Assembly: GCF_900258035.1 (NCBI RefSeq)
Contig: NZ_OGTP01000029.1
Coordinates: forward strand, 1 to 64,000
Length of the DNA: 64,000 nucleotides
DNA from: Caballeronia novacaledonica
GTDB lineage: Bacteria; Pseudomonadota; Gammaproteobacteria; Burkholderiales; Burkholderiaceae
Direction: 5' to 3'
The notes under the pieces were generated by a model. It saw only the letters and a list, made by a program, of their open reading frames with translations. It ran no database searches and was not told the DNA's origin. Shown here in pieces: positions 18,981-28,412 of this stretch (position 1 is the stretch's first letter; each line of letters starts with the position of its first letter). Made by a program: the position numbers and the translations under genes.

Positions 18981-20906
18981 ATGCAGCCTCTGCATCTGCT
19001 TCTCGTCGAAGACAACGCACTCGATGCGGAGCTGACGATCGCCCAACTGGAACGCGCGGATTACGCGGTCGATGCGTCGATCGTGTACGACTCCGCGGCC
19101 TTCATCGCCGAGCTGGATAAAAAGCGCTTCGACGTCATCCTCGCCGATTTCGTGATGCCGACGTTCTCCGGCATCGAGGCGCTCACGATCGCGACGGAGC
19201 GCTCGCCGGACACGCCGTTCATCTTCGTGTCGGGCCTGCTCGGCGAGGAACATGCCGTCGATATGCTCAAGCGCGGCGCGACCGATTACGTGCTCAAGCA
19301 GCGTCTGCAACGTCTGCCCGCCGTCGTGCGCCGCGCGATGCGCGAGAGCGCCGAGCGTGCGCAACGCATCGCGGTCGAGCGCGCGCTACGGGAAACGGAG
19401 ACGCATTTCCGGCTGCTCATCGACGCGCTGAAGGACTACGCCGTCATCACGCTCGATCCCGAAGGGCGTATCCGCACGTGGAACGCGGCGTCCGAGCGCA
19501 TTCTGGGCTTTCCCGCGCAGGACGTGCTCGGCCAGTCCGCGAGCATCTTCTATGCGCAGGAAGACCGCGAAGCGGGCGTGTTCGAAGCCGAGCTGGAGAC
19601 GGCGCGGCGCGAAGGCAGCGCGAGCGACGACCGCTGGCTCTGGCGCAAGGACGGCCATTCGTTCTTCGCCTCGGGCGTGACGACCGCCATCCGCAGTGAG
19701 CATGACGAGCTAATCGGCTTCTCGAAGATCGTGCGCGACGCGACCGACGCCCACATGGCCGCCGACGCGCTGCGTCTCGCGAAGGATCAGGCGGAATCCG
19801 CGAATCGCGCGAAGGACCATTTTCTGGCGGTGTTGTCGCATGAACTGCGCACGCCGCTCACGCCGATTCTCGCGGCCGTGCGCCTGCTCGAGATGAAACA
19901 CGCGCTGCCGCGCGACGCGCATCCGACGCTCGATCTCATTCGCCGCAACGTGGAACTCGAAGCGCGTCTGATCGACGATCTGCTCGATCTCACGAGCATC
20001 GCGCGCGGCAAGCTGTCGCTCAATTTCGCGAGCGTCGCGCTCGATACCTTGCTGACGAGCGCGCTCGATATGTCCGAGGCCGATCTGCGCGCGAAGGGCC
20101 TCACGCTCGACACACGTTACGATGCGAGCCGCTTCGTCGTGCTCGGCGATGCCGCCCGTCTGCAGCAAATCGTCTGGAATCTGATGAAGAACGCGGTGAA
20201 GTTCACGCCGGCGGGCGGGCGCATCGAGGTGCGCACCTGGAACCCCGATCCGGCGACGATCGCGGTTTCGGTGACGGACAGCGGCATCGGCATCAGCGCC
20301 GAGGCGCTGCCGCGCATCTTCTCCGCGTTCGAGCAGGCCGACGATTCGATCACGCGCTCGTTCGGCGGCCTGGGGCTCGGCCTCGCGATCGCGAGCACGC
20401 TGGCGCAGAAGCACGGCGGCACGCTCTCCGCCTACAGCGAAGGGCGCGATGCCGGCGCGCGTTTCACGCTCACGCTGCCGCTCGCCCGCGTTCAGCCTGC
20501 GCACGAAGACGCGCCGCTCGTCGAGGCCGCGAGCCGGGAGCAGGGACGCGCGCTGAAGGTGCTGCTCGTGGAGGACAACGAGCAGACGTCGTCGGCAATG
20601 GCCGAGGTGCTCGAAATGCTCGGCCACGAAGTGACGGTCGCGGTGACTGTCGCCGAGGCGCTCGAACGCTCGAAAAGCGGGCCGTTCGATCTGCTCGTCA
20701 GCGATATCGGCCTGCCCGACGGCAGCGGGCTCGACATCGCGCGTGCGTGGCAGACCGTTCAGCCCGACAAGCCTTCGGTGGCAATCACGGGTTATGGCAT
20801 GGACGAGGACATTCGCCGCTGCCGCGAAGCGGGGTTTCGCGATCATCTGACCAAGCCCGTCAATTTTTCGCGGCTCGAAGCACTGATCCAATCGCTCGCG
20901 GATTAG
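18981..20906 (+). CDS. Hybrid sensor histidine kinase (REC-PAS-HisKA-HATPase-REC)
   Basis: A 641-residue soluble hybrid kinase. An N-terminal receiver has Asp56 in ILADFVMP. A PAS domain spans about 135-255 (FRLLIDALKDYAVITLD). HisKA has His287 in VLSHELRTPL, followed by HATPase_c (about 395-510, with GLGLGLA). A C-terminal receiver has Asp575 in LLVSDIGLPDG. No membrane segments. It starts 74 nt after the response regulator, in the same direction, and is probably the fourth gene of the light-sensing operon, able to take phosphate on its first receiver and relay it through the second. Confidence 0.92.
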   Translation: MQPLHLLLVEDNALDAELTIAQLERADYAVDASIVYDSAAFIAELDKKRFDVILADFVMPTFSGIEALTIATERSPDTPFIFVSGLLGEEHAVDMLKRGATDYVLKQRLQRLPAVVRRAMRESAERAQRIAVERALRETETHFRLLIDALKDYAVITLDPEGRIRTWNAASERILGFPAQDVLGQSASIFYAQEDREAGVFEAELETARREGSASDDRWLWRKDGHSFFASGVTTAIRSEHDELIGFSKIVRDATDAHMAADALRLAKDQAESANRAKDHFLAVLSHELRTPLTPILAAVRLLEMKHALPRDAHPTLDLIRRNVELEARLIDDLLDLTSIARGKLSLNFASVALDTLLTSALDMSEADLRAKGLTLDTRYDASRFVVLGDAARLQQIVWNLMKNAVKFTPAGGRIEVRTWNPDPATIAVSVTDSGIGISAEALPRIFSAFEQADDSITRSFGGLGLGLAIASTLAQKHGGTLSAYSEGRDAGARFTLTLPLARVQPAHEDAPLVEAASREQGRALKVLLVEDNEQTSSAMAEVLEMLGHEVTVAVTVAEALERSKSGPFDLLVSDIGLPDGSGLDIARAWQTVQPDKPSVAITGYGMDEDIRRCREAGFRDHLTKPVNFSRLEALIQSLAD

Positions 20907-20972
20907 GCGTCGAAATAGGCGATCGACGCGCCGCCAAACAAAATTTGACGGCGGGATGCGTAGTCGTGTCGA

Positions 20973-21000
20973 TTGACCGGCTGCCCGTTCGTTGTAGGGT
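20973..21000 (+). promoter_or_regulatory. Possible sigma-70 promoter
   Basis: TTGACC (20973-20978) and TAGGGT (20995-21000) are spaced by 16 bp, 50 bp before the first VOC gene. The -10 is a poor match, so this is tentative. Confidence 0.3.
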
Positions 21001-21049
21001 AGAGAGCCGCGCCGAATCCGGCGCGCCTCATTCACTACACGGAGCCGAT

Positions 21050-21520
21050 ATGTCCAATTCCGCCGTCAAGCCGATCCCCGAAGGCATGCATTCGTTGACC
21101 CCGCATCTCGTGTGCGCGGGCGCCGCCGAAGCAATCGAGTTCTACAAGCGCGCGTTCGGCGCCGTCGAGCTGGGCCGCATGCCCGGACCGGACGGCAAGC
21201 TCATGCACGCACTGGTCAAGATCGGCGATTCGATGCTGATGCTCGTCGACGAATTTCCGCAATATGGCTCGGTCGGTCCGCAGGCGCTCAAGGGATCGCC
21301 GGTCACGATCCACCTGTATGTCGAAGACGCCGACGCCACCGTGAAGCAGGCCGAAAGCGCCGGCGCGAAAGTGACGATGCCCGTCGCCGACATGTTCTGG
21401 GGCGACCGCTACGGGCGTCTGGAAGACCCGTTCGGCCATCAATGGTCGGTCGCGACGCACACGCGCGACGTCACGCCGGAAGAAATGAAGCAGGCGATGG
21501 GGCAGCAACCGTGCGCATGA
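21050..21520 (+). CDS. VOC-family (glyoxalase/PhnB-like) protein
   Basis: A 156-residue vicinal oxygen chelate protein, similar to PhnB and other glyoxalase-fold proteins. Recognisable parts are the N-terminal LTPHLVCAGAAEAIEFYKRAFGA-type beta-alpha unit and the C-terminal DPFGHQWSVATH, where His and Glu side chains normally bind metal. Such proteins include dioxygenases, isomerases and antibiotic-binding proteins; the substrate cannot be read from sequence. The ATG at 21050 follows GGAGCCGAT. A second VOC gene follows after 40 nt, so both are probably co-transcribed. Confidence 0.8.
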   Translation: MSNSAVKPIPEGMHSLTPHLVCAGAAEAIEFYKRAFGAVELGRMPGPDGKLMHALVKIGDSMLMLVDEFPQYGSVGPQALKGSPVTIHLYVEDADATVKQAESAGAKVTMPVADMFWGDRYGRLEDPFGHQWSVATHTRDVTPEEMKQAMGQQPCA

Positions 21521-21560
21521 CGCACGCATGACGCACGCATCCACGAACGGAGATCCGCAC

Positions 21561-22037
21561 ATGCACAAGATTTCACCCTGTCTGTGGTTCGAAGGCGGCA
21601 ACGCCGAAGCGGCCGCGAACTTTTATGTCGAGACATTCAGGAACGCGCGCATCAAGGACATCATGCGCAGCACCGAATCGGGCCCGAGTCCGGTCGGCAG
21701 TGTCATCGCCGTGATGTTCGAGCTCGAAGGCGAGGCGTTTCTGGCGCTGAACGGCAATCCCGAATTCAAGTTCTCGCCGGCGCTTTCCATGTTCATCAAA
21801 TGCGAGACGCAGGAAGAAATCGACCATTACTGGGACACGCTGCTGGAAGGCGGCCAGTCGATGGCCTGCGGCTGGCTCACGGACCGCTTCGGCGTGACGT
21901 GGCAAATCGCGCCGACGCGTCTGCTCGGGATGCTGCAGGACCCGGATCCGGTGAAGGCCGATCGCACCATGAAAGCGATGCGCGAGATGATCAAGCTCGA
22001 TATCGCGGCGCTCGATCGGGCCTACAACGGCCAGTAA
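21561..22037 (+). CDS. VOC-family protein (3-demethylubiquinone methyltransferase-like fold)
   Basis: A 158-residue protein of the PhnB-like group often labelled 3-demethylubiquinone-9 3-methyltransferase. Typical segments are ISPCLWFEGGNAEAAANFY at the start and CGWLTDRFGVTWQIAPT towards the C-terminus. The family label is historical; no methyltransferase motif is present. The ATG at 21561 is preceded by GGAGATCCGCAC, favoured over an in-frame ATG 33 nt upstream. The stop is one base from that of the convergent fetB-like gene. An 11-bp tandem repeat lies just upstream (21514-21540). Confidence 0.8.
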   Translation: MHKISPCLWFEGGNAEAAANFYVETFRNARIKDIMRSTESGPSPVGSVIAVMFELEGEAFLALNGNPEFKFSPALSMFIKCETQEEIDHYWDTLLEGGQSMACGWLTDRFGVTWQIAPTRLLGMLQDPDPVKADRTMKAMREMIKLDIAALDRAYNGQ

Positions 22038-22038
22038 G

Positions 22039-22854
22039 CTACGCGGCGCGCTTGCGGGGCTTTCGTTCGACGAGCTTCGACGCGATGAACCGGTGGTCGG
22101 GCGAAAACAGCCGCCGGTACGTCAGCACGACCGCGCCGACCACGCCGAGCCCCGACGCCGCCGCGATCAGAAACATGATGACGATCTGATAGCGCACCGC
22201 CTGCAACGGCGACTGCCCGGCCAGCACCTGGCCCGTCATCATGCCCGGCAGGCTGACGAGACCGACCACGGCCATCTGGTTCAGCGTCGGAATCATGCCC
22301 GCGCGCACGGCCTGGCGCGCGGGCCCTTGCGCCGCTTCCCAGCGCGAGGCGCCGAGCGCGAGCGACATCTCGACCGCCGCGCGTCCGGCGGTCAGTTCCT
22401 CCGTCATGCGCTCGATGCCGAGCGACACGCCCGTCAGGCAGTTGCCGAGGATCATGCCGAGAATCGGAATCGCGTATTGCGGCTCGTACCACGGATGAAT
22501 CCGGATCACGACGAAGAGCCCGAACGCGCCGATCACCCACGAACTGCCCCAGATCGACAGAATGCTGTCCGCGCGCTGTCCCGCGTAGGTCCGCCGTCCG
22601 CGTCCGGAGGCGGCGAAGCCCGCGATGATCGTCATCAAAGCCATTAGCGGCAGCACCACATACCAGCGGCTGAACGCGAACACCCAGCCGAGCACGTAGC
22701 CGATCAGCAGCAGTTGCACGACAGTCCGGATCGCTGCGACGAGCAGCTTGCGCTCGAGCCCGAGATCGAGCGCAACCGACAACGCGCCATTCACGACGAT
22801 CAGCGCCGCCGCGAGACCGATATCGAAGAGACTGAGGGTCTGATAGCCGTTCAC
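22039..22854 (-). CDS. fetB: FetB-type ABC transporter permease
   Basis: A 271-residue membrane protein of the FetB (UPF0014) family, about seven hydrophobic segments, which with FetA forms an iron exporter protecting against iron or peroxide stress in E. coli. Characteristic cytoplasmic stretch: MTEELTAGRAAVEMSLALGAS (shown here as the last 21-residue region near positions 140-160). The GTG start at 22854 overlaps the fetA stop by 4 nt (GTGA), so synthesis is coupled. Substrate by family only; some members carry other cargo. Confidence 0.83.
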   Translation of the reverse strand: MNGYQTLSLFDIGLAAALIVVNGALSVALDLGLERKLLVAAIRTVVQLLLIGYVLGWVFAFSRWYVVLPLMALMTIIAGFAASGRGRRTYAGQRADSILSIWGSSWVIGAFGLFVVIRIHPWYEPQYAIPILGMILGNCLTGVSLGIERMTEELTAGRAAVEMSLALGASRWEAAQGPARQAVRAGMIPTLNQMAVVGLVSLPGMMTGQVLAGQSPLQAVRYQIVIMFLIAAASGLGVVGAVVLTYRRLFSPDHRFIASKLVERKPRKRAA

Positions 22855-23564
22855 TTCGCGCCGCCTCCGAGCGTGCCCGCGTTCATCGTGAGATGACGCG
22901 TGGCGACGCGCCGCGCCTGTTCCAGATCGTGCGACACCCAGATGCACGCGCGCTCCGCGTCCGCTTCGAACCAGGCACAGACGAGCGCTTCGATCGAACG
23001 GGCGGAAGCCGGATCGAGCGACGCGGTCGGTTCGTCGAGCAGCAGCACGTCCGGCGCGAGTTGCAGCACGCGCACGAGCGCCGCGATCTGCGCTTCGCCG
23101 CCCGACAGATCGCTCGCGAGCTTGTCGAGGAAGTCGTCGGCGCGGCCGGCCGCGAGCGCCAGTTGCATCGCGATATCGCGATCGAAATGCGCGTCGCGAT
23201 AGGTCTTCAGCGTGAACGGATAGCGAAGATTGTCCTCGACGGTGCCATCGAGCATCGCGGGCCGCTGCGCGATATACGCGACGCGCCGCCGGTAGGCCGG
23301 AATGCGCGCCCGCGCGATGCGCTCGCCGCGCCACGCGACATGACCGGCATCGCATGCATCGAGCAGCGCGAGCGTGCGCAGAAAGACGCTCTTGCCCGAG
23401 CCCGACGGTCCGGTGATCGCCGCGCGCTGACCCGCGTGGAGCGCGAAGTCCGTGGGATGCAGCAGCACCGCGCCGCGCACGGCGTCGCGACGCACGACGC
23501 CGTGCGCGGCGACGAGTTCGAGCGACGGCGAAGGCGAAAGAGCAGGCGATGTCGCGTCGGGCAT
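22851..23564 (-). CDS. fetA: FetA-type ABC transporter ATP-binding protein
   Basis: A 237-residue ABC ATPase with Walker A GPSGSGKS, signature LSGGEAQ, Walker B VLLLDEPTASLD and switch His in VSHD. It is the partner of the permease encoded directly after it with a 4-nt overlap. A longer start at 23600 adds 12 residues (MCARRTRPPLTT) with no family counterpart, so 23564 is preferred, though neither start has a strong ribosome binding site. Probable role: ATP-driven iron efflux across the inner membrane. Confidence 0.82.
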   Translation of the reverse strand: MPDATSPALSPSPSLELVAAHGVVRRDAVRGAVLLHPTDFALHAGQRAAITGPSGSGKSVFLRTLALLDACDAGHVAWRGERIARARIPAYRRRVAYIAQRPAMLDGTVEDNLRYPFTLKTYRDAHFDRDIAMQLALAAGRADDFLDKLASDLSGGEAQIAALVRVLQLAPDVLLLDEPTASLDPASARSIEALVCAWFEADAERACIWVSHDLEQARRVATRHLTMNAGTLGGGAK

Positions 23565-23709
23565 CGTTGTTAGAGGTGGTCTCGTTCTTCGAGCGCACAT
23601 CTTACGGACATTCTGCGTTCAGCGGCTACATAACCGGGCCGACGTACGCGTTGCGCGGGCACACTATGTGCTGCCGCACTCATAATCAGAAAAAACGGAT
23701 GGAGCCGTC

Positions 23710-26085
23710 ATGCCGCAGGCCCGAACGACCGGAAAAAAAATCGGAAGGATCGTCGCATGGTTTTTTGCCGCTCTCGCGGTTCTGATCGCAATTCTGGTGG
23801 TCATATTCCTGACTTTCGACTGGAACCGCCTGCGGCCCTGGGTCGATGACAAAGTGTCCGAGGCAATCGGCCGCCGCTTCGAGATCACGGGCGATCTGAA
23901 AGTCGGCTGGCATCGTCCGCCGAACGAAACGGGCTGGAAACGCTGGGTGCCTTGGCCGCGCTTTTCCGCCGAAAAAATCACCATCGCGAATCCGGACTGG
24001 ACGCGCCAGAAATTCTTCGCGACGCTCGACGAGATCGACTTTCAGGTGGCCGTGCTGCCGCTGCTCGCGCACGACATCGTGGTGCCGACGATCAATCTCG
24101 TGAATCCGTCCATCGATATCGAGCGGCTCAAGGACAATCGCAACAACTGGACGTTCAAGTTCAAGCAGTCGAACGAACCGTCCACCTGGAACCTGAAGCT
24201 CGGCGATATCTCGCTCGCGAAGGGCACCGTCGACGTGCGCGATGAAGTCACGAAAGCCGAGATGCACGTGGTCATCGATACGCTCGGGCAGCCCGTGCCG
24301 ATCGGCGAAGCGATGAAGCAGCAGGAAGCGGCGTCCGCGAAGTCGTCGGCGGAAATGGTCGGCAAGAGCGGCGCGGCGAAGCTCAACAAGCAGGCCGACG
24401 TTGCCGCGGCGTCCGAAGCGTCGGCCGCGTCCGCTGCATCGGCTGCGGCCGCGGCGAACGCATCGACGCCGAATCCGGCGAGCACGTCGGCCAATACCAG
24501 CATCACGACCAAGGAAGGGCCGAAGCCGCCGATTCCGCCGTACGCGTTCGGCTGGACCGTGAAGGGCACGTACAACGGCGGCAAGGTGTCCGGCGACGGC
24601 AAACTGGGCGGCGTGCTCGCCGTGCAGGACGCGACGCGCCCGTTCCCCGTGCAGGCCGACGTGCGTCTGGGCGATACGCATATCGCGTTCGTCGGCACCG
24701 TGACCGATCCCGCGCATCTCGCGGCGCTCGATCTGCGGCTGTGGATTCAGGCCGTCAGCATGGCGCATCTCTATCCGTTCACCGGCGTGACATTGCCCGA
24801 AACGCCGCCGTTCGCCACCGAAGGGCGGCTCACGGGCCAGTTCCGCGAAGACGGCAACGTGTTCCACTACGAGAATTTCACCGGGCGCGTGGGCGGCAGC
24901 GACATCAACGGCTCGCTCGTCTATGCGGGCAAGAAGCCGCGTCCGCTGCTGCAGGGCGAACTGGTGTCGCATCTGTTGCAGTTCAAGGATCTCGCGCCGA
25001 TCATCGGCGCCGATTCCAACGCGAGCAAGGCCAAGCGCGGCGACACGGAAAAGCAGCCGTCGTCGAAGGCGCTGCCGACCGAGGAGTTCAAGACCGATCG
25101 CTGGAAGGCCATCGACGCCGATGTGAAGTTCACCGGCGAGCGCATCATCAAGGATCCCGATCTGCCGATCACGAACCTCTACACGCACGTCATCATGACG
25201 AACGGCGTGCTCTCGTTCGAGCCGCTCAAGTTCGGCGTGGCGGGCGGCTCGCTCGCCTCCAACATTCATCTCGACGGCAGCGCCGCGCCGCTGAAGGGCC
25301 GCGTATCGGCGCAGGCGCGGCATCTGAAGCTGAAGCAGCTTTTCCCGACCGTGAAGACGATGCAATCCGCGCTCGGTGAAATCAACGGCGACGCCGCGCT
25401 CTCCGCCACCGGTAACTCGCCGGCGGCGCTCGCGGCGACATCGAACGGCGAGGTGAAGGCGCTCATCACGCAGGGCACCGTCAGCCGTCTCTATATGGAG
25501 GCGGCGGGGCTGAACGTGGCGAACGTCGTGTACGAAAAGCTCTTCGGCAAGCGCGACGTGAACATCAACTGCGCGGCGGCGGATTTCGTCGTGACCGACG
25601 GCGTGCTCGATTCGCGCGTCTTCGCGCTCGATACCGACGACGCGGTCATCAACGTCGATGGCACGATCAATCTCAAGAGCGAGGACATGGATCTCGGTAT
25701 CCATCCGCACACGAAGGGCCTGCGCATCTTCTCGCTGCGCTCGCCGCTGTACGTGAAGGGCACGTTCAAGGATCCGCATGTCGGGGTGAGCCCGGTTCTG
25801 GCGCTGCGCGGCGCCGCCGCCGTGGGGCTCGGGCTGATCAATCCGTTCGCGGCGCTGATTCCGCTCATCGCGCCGAGCAACAGCAAGCCGCTGCCTTGCC
25901 AGCAGATGCTCGCCGACATCGGCCGTCCGCCGACCGCGCCGCCCGCCGGGCAGAAGCAGCAGGCGAAGGCGGCGCCGGCGTATATGTCGTCCGATGCGGC
26001 GGCGAGCGGCGCGGCGAAGGACAAGGGCGCGAAGAAGCCCGCCGCGCCCGCGCCGGCGAGCGCGGCGCAGTATCGCGGAAGCTGA
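23710..26085 (+). CDS. AsmA-family protein
   Basis: A 791-residue protein with an N-terminal membrane anchor (about residues 13-37, rich in Ile, Leu, Val and Ala) and a long periplasmic AsmA domain. Typical segments are the initial FDWNRLRPWVDDKVSEAIGR, the LNGSLVYAG/ALxGxxxL beta-helical stretches and a C-terminal AsmA_2-like region around 560-690. A low-complexity Ala/Ser insert lies at about 225-265 and the C-terminus is Ala/Lys/Pro-rich. Family members are thought to bridge the periplasm and affect lipid transport or outer-membrane assembly. GGAGCCGTC precedes the ATG. Convergent with the TonB receptor gene, 15 bp between stops. Confidence 0.87.
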   Translation: MPQARTTGKKIGRIVAWFFAALAVLIAILVVIFLTFDWNRLRPWVDDKVSEAIGRRFEITGDLKVGWHRPPNETGWKRWVPWPRFSAEKITIANPDWTRQKFFATLDEIDFQVAVLPLLAHDIVVPTINLVNPSIDIERLKDNRNNWTFKFKQSNEPSTWNLKLGDISLAKGTVDVRDEVTKAEMHVVIDTLGQPVPIGEAMKQQEAASAKSSAEMVGKSGAAKLNKQADVAAASEASAASAASAAAAANASTPNPASTSANTSITTKEGPKPPIPPYAFGWTVKGTYNGGKVSGDGKLGGVLAVQDATRPFPVQADVRLGDTHIAFVGTVTDPAHLAALDLRLWIQAVSMAHLYPFTGVTLPETPPFATEGRLTGQFREDGNVFHYENFTGRVGGSDINGSLVYAGKKPRPLLQGELVSHLLQFKDLAPIIGADSNASKAKRGDTEKQPSSKALPTEEFKTDRWKAIDADVKFTGERIIKDPDLPITNLYTHVIMTNGVLSFEPLKFGVAGGSLASNIHLDGSAAPLKGRVSAQARHLKLKQLFPTVKTMQSALGEINGDAALSATGNSPAALAATSNGEVKALITQGTVSRLYMEAAGLNVANVVYEKLFGKRDVNINCAAADFVVTDGVLDSRVFALDTDDAVINVDGTINLKSEDMDLGIHPHTKGLRIFSLRSPLYVKGTFKDPHVGVSPVLALRGAAAVGLGLINPFAALIPLIAPSNSKPLPCQQMLADIGRPPTAPPAGQKQQAKAAPAYMSSDAAASGAAKDKGAKKPAAPAPASAAQYRGS

Positions 26086-26100
26086 TGAATCGCCGCGTGG

Positions 26101-28209
26101 CTAGAACGCGTAGCGCACGCCCGCGAAGATGCTGCGGCCTTCGCCCGGATAGAAGATCGCGGTGGACGACGCCGTTTGCGCATTCGCGATGGTGCTGATG
26201 TCGCTCACGTAGCGCTTGTTGGTCAGATTGCGCGCATCGAGAAAGACCGACAGTCCGTTGCGAAAATCCATTCCCGCCTGCACGCCGAGCAGCGTGTAGC
26301 CCGGCACGCGCAGCGTGTTGGCGTCGTCGGCCCAGGCGCCCGCCGGCACCCAGTCGACCGATGCCGACAGGTGAAACCCGTTCGGCCGCGCGTAGCCGAG
26401 CACCGCGCGCAGCACATTCACCGGCACGCCCGCGATGCGGTTGTTGCCGTACTGCGGATCGTCCTTGAAGCGGAAATCGCTCAGATTCCACAAGCCCGAC
26501 AGCGTGATCTTGTCGCCCGCGCCCGCCCGCGTGACGTCGCGCCACACATCGACCGACACGCCCGCCTCGATGCCCTGCAACACCGTCTTGTTCGCGTTGA
26601 ACGTCGATGCCGGGATGTCCGGATTCGTCGTGTATTGCAGCAACTGGTCGCGCACGAGCGAGCGATAAGCGGTCAAGTCCCAGCTCACCCGATCGCGCGT
26701 GCCGCGCGTGCCGAGTTCGAGCGTCCACGCGTGTTGCGACGTGAGCGGCGTGAAGCGCGTCGTGTTCGCGAAGGTTTGCGTGAGATCGGTGAAGTCGGGC
26801 ACGTCCTGGCTGCGCGTGATGTCGATATACGCCTGAATCTCGCGATTCGGTTGCCACATCAGGCCGAGCTTCGGATTCACGCCGCTGAACGTCTCGCTCG
26901 CCGACTTGTAGTTCGGGTCGGCCGCGAGCCCGCCGTGATCGACGTACTTGCGCACGTCGCGCAGCGCCTTGAAGCCGGCCATCAGCGCGACCGTCGGCAG
27001 GAAGAACAGGCGGTCTTCGACGTACGCCTCGTAGTTGTACGCGCGTTGCGTCGAGTCGAGCGTCTGCGCGCCTTCGTTGCCCGACACGTTGACGTACTGC
27101 CGCGCCTGCGTGGTGCCGCCGAAGACGCGCGCGCCGGCGATCAGGTCGTTGCGCATTCCACCGACGTTGAACGTCGCGGTGTAGCGCGGCGCGAAGCCGT
27201 AGGTCCAGCCGTCCTGATCGATGACCTGAAAGATCGGGTGATAAAGACTCTTGTGGATCGCCCATGTGACGAAGTCGAGCTGGCCGACATCGAGCCTGAC
27301 TGTCGTCTTGTTGGCGATGCGCTCGGTCCGCGTATCGCGCGCCTGATCGCCGGCGAGCGCGCTCGCGGATGCCTTCGTCGGATTGTTCAGGGCGTCGCTC
27401 AGCGACAGCGTGCCGGGAAGCTGCTGATCGACGACATAGGCGCCGAGATAGAAGCGCGTTTCGACGTCCGGCAAGAAGCGATAGCCGATATTCGCGTTGA
27501 ACTGCTCGTACTGGCCGCGCTCGTGATCGCGATAACCGTCCGCATGATTCACCGAAAACGTGCCGATGAAGTCCAGCGGCCCCATCACGCGCGAGAACTG
27601 CGCGCTGCCTCTGACCGTGCCGAAACTGCCGCCTTCGAGGCGCAGGATGTTCGGTGCATCGGCGGTGTAGGCGCTGGGCGTGACGAAATCGATCGCGCCG
27701 CCCATCATCGACGATCCATACGCGAGGCCGTTGCCGCCTTTGTAGACATCGACGGACTGCAGCGCGAGCGGATCGATCTGGTAGTAGTCGCCGCTGCCGT
27801 CGGCGAGATTGGTCGGAATGCCGTCCTGGAGAATCTCCAGGCCGCGCGTATGGTAGCCGCGCGCGATGCCGGAGCCGCGAATCGACACGCGCAACTCCTG
27901 CCCGTAGCGGTTCTGCACGAACACGCCGGGCACGTTCTTCAGCACGTCGCGCAGCGTGAAGGCGTAGGTGTTCTGGTAGTCGGCGCTATCCACGAAGCCG
28001 ATGGAACCGACCGTCTGATCGAGCGTGCGCTTCTCGTCGGCGACGTTTTGCGATGTCAGCGAACGTTGCGCCTGACCTTGCACGATCACCGCGGGAAGTG
28101 TTGTCGGCTCGCCGTTATACGGCGCTTGTGCGGCTTGCGCGAAGGCGCGTGTGGCGAACAGCGCCGTGATGCCGGTGACGAGGGCGCTTTGCCGGGCGAG
28201 TCGCTTCAT
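26101..28209 (-). CDS. TonB-dependent outer-membrane receptor
   Basis: A 702-residue outer-membrane receptor. The signal peptide ends near ATRAFA (residue 24). A TonB-box-like TLPAVIV follows, then the plug domain (about 60-170, with NVPGVFVQNRYGQELRVSIRG-type motif) and the 22-strand barrel ending in the terminal aromatic residue (RYAF). It takes up a ligand using TonB energy. The gene is last in an operon with DUF2946 and a 36-codon ORF whose stop overlaps its start. DUF2946 proteins resemble small copper-related proteins, so a metal (copper) or metallophore ligand is plausible; siderophore uptake is the alternative. Confidence 0.88.
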   Translation of the reverse strand: MKRLARQSALVTGITALFATRAFAQAAQAPYNGEPTTLPAVIVQGQAQRSLTSQNVADEKRTLDQTVGSIGFVDSADYQNTYAFTLRDVLKNVPGVFVQNRYGQELRVSIRGSGIARGYHTRGLEILQDGIPTNLADGSGDYYQIDPLALQSVDVYKGGNGLAYGSSMMGGAIDFVTPSAYTADAPNILRLEGGSFGTVRGSAQFSRVMGPLDFIGTFSVNHADGYRDHERGQYEQFNANIGYRFLPDVETRFYLGAYVVDQQLPGTLSLSDALNNPTKASASALAGDQARDTRTERIANKTTVRLDVGQLDFVTWAIHKSLYHPIFQVIDQDGWTYGFAPRYTATFNVGGMRNDLIAGARVFGGTTQARQYVNVSGNEGAQTLDSTQRAYNYEAYVEDRLFFLPTVALMAGFKALRDVRKYVDHGGLAADPNYKSASETFSGVNPKLGLMWQPNREIQAYIDITRSQDVPDFTDLTQTFANTTRFTPLTSQHAWTLELGTRGTRDRVSWDLTAYRSLVRDQLLQYTTNPDIPASTFNANKTVLQGIEAGVSVDVWRDVTRAGAGDKITLSGLWNLSDFRFKDDPQYGNNRIAGVPVNVLRAVLGYARPNGFHLSASVDWVPAGAWADDANTLRVPGYTLLGVQAGMDFRNGLSVFLDARNLTNKRYVSDISTIANAQTASSTAIFYPGEGRSIFAGVRYAF

Positions 28210-28316
28210 GATTGCGTTCCCGCGATGTCGAGCGTTCGGGACGCGCGTTCGATGCGCGCGCGCGCGTGCGGATAGGCGGACGGCACGGAGCCGCCGCTCG
28301 TTGAGAGAGTGAGCAT
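28206..28316 (-). CDS. Possible 36-codon leader ORF before the TonB receptor
   Basis: A short frame starts with ATG after AAGAAGAACC and ends with TGA overlapping the receptor ATG by 4 nt (ATGA). The predicted peptide has no signal sequence or cysteine. The overlap is typical of translational coupling, so it could be a real leader that sets receptor translation, or chance in high-GC DNA. Confidence 0.4.
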   Translation of the reverse strand: MLTLSTSGGSVPSAYPHARARIERASRTLDIAGTQS

Positions 28317-28412
28317 GGTTCTTCTTGAATTCGTGGTGAAGGAGCGCGGCGCGACGTTACGGACGCGCGACGCCGTCCGATGCCGCGATGGCATCGAACC
28401 GTCTGGACGAAG

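Noticed and set aside
23664-23984. Minus-strand frame at the start of the AsmA gene
   Set aside because: No ribosome binding site or family match, and it overlaps a well-supported gene.
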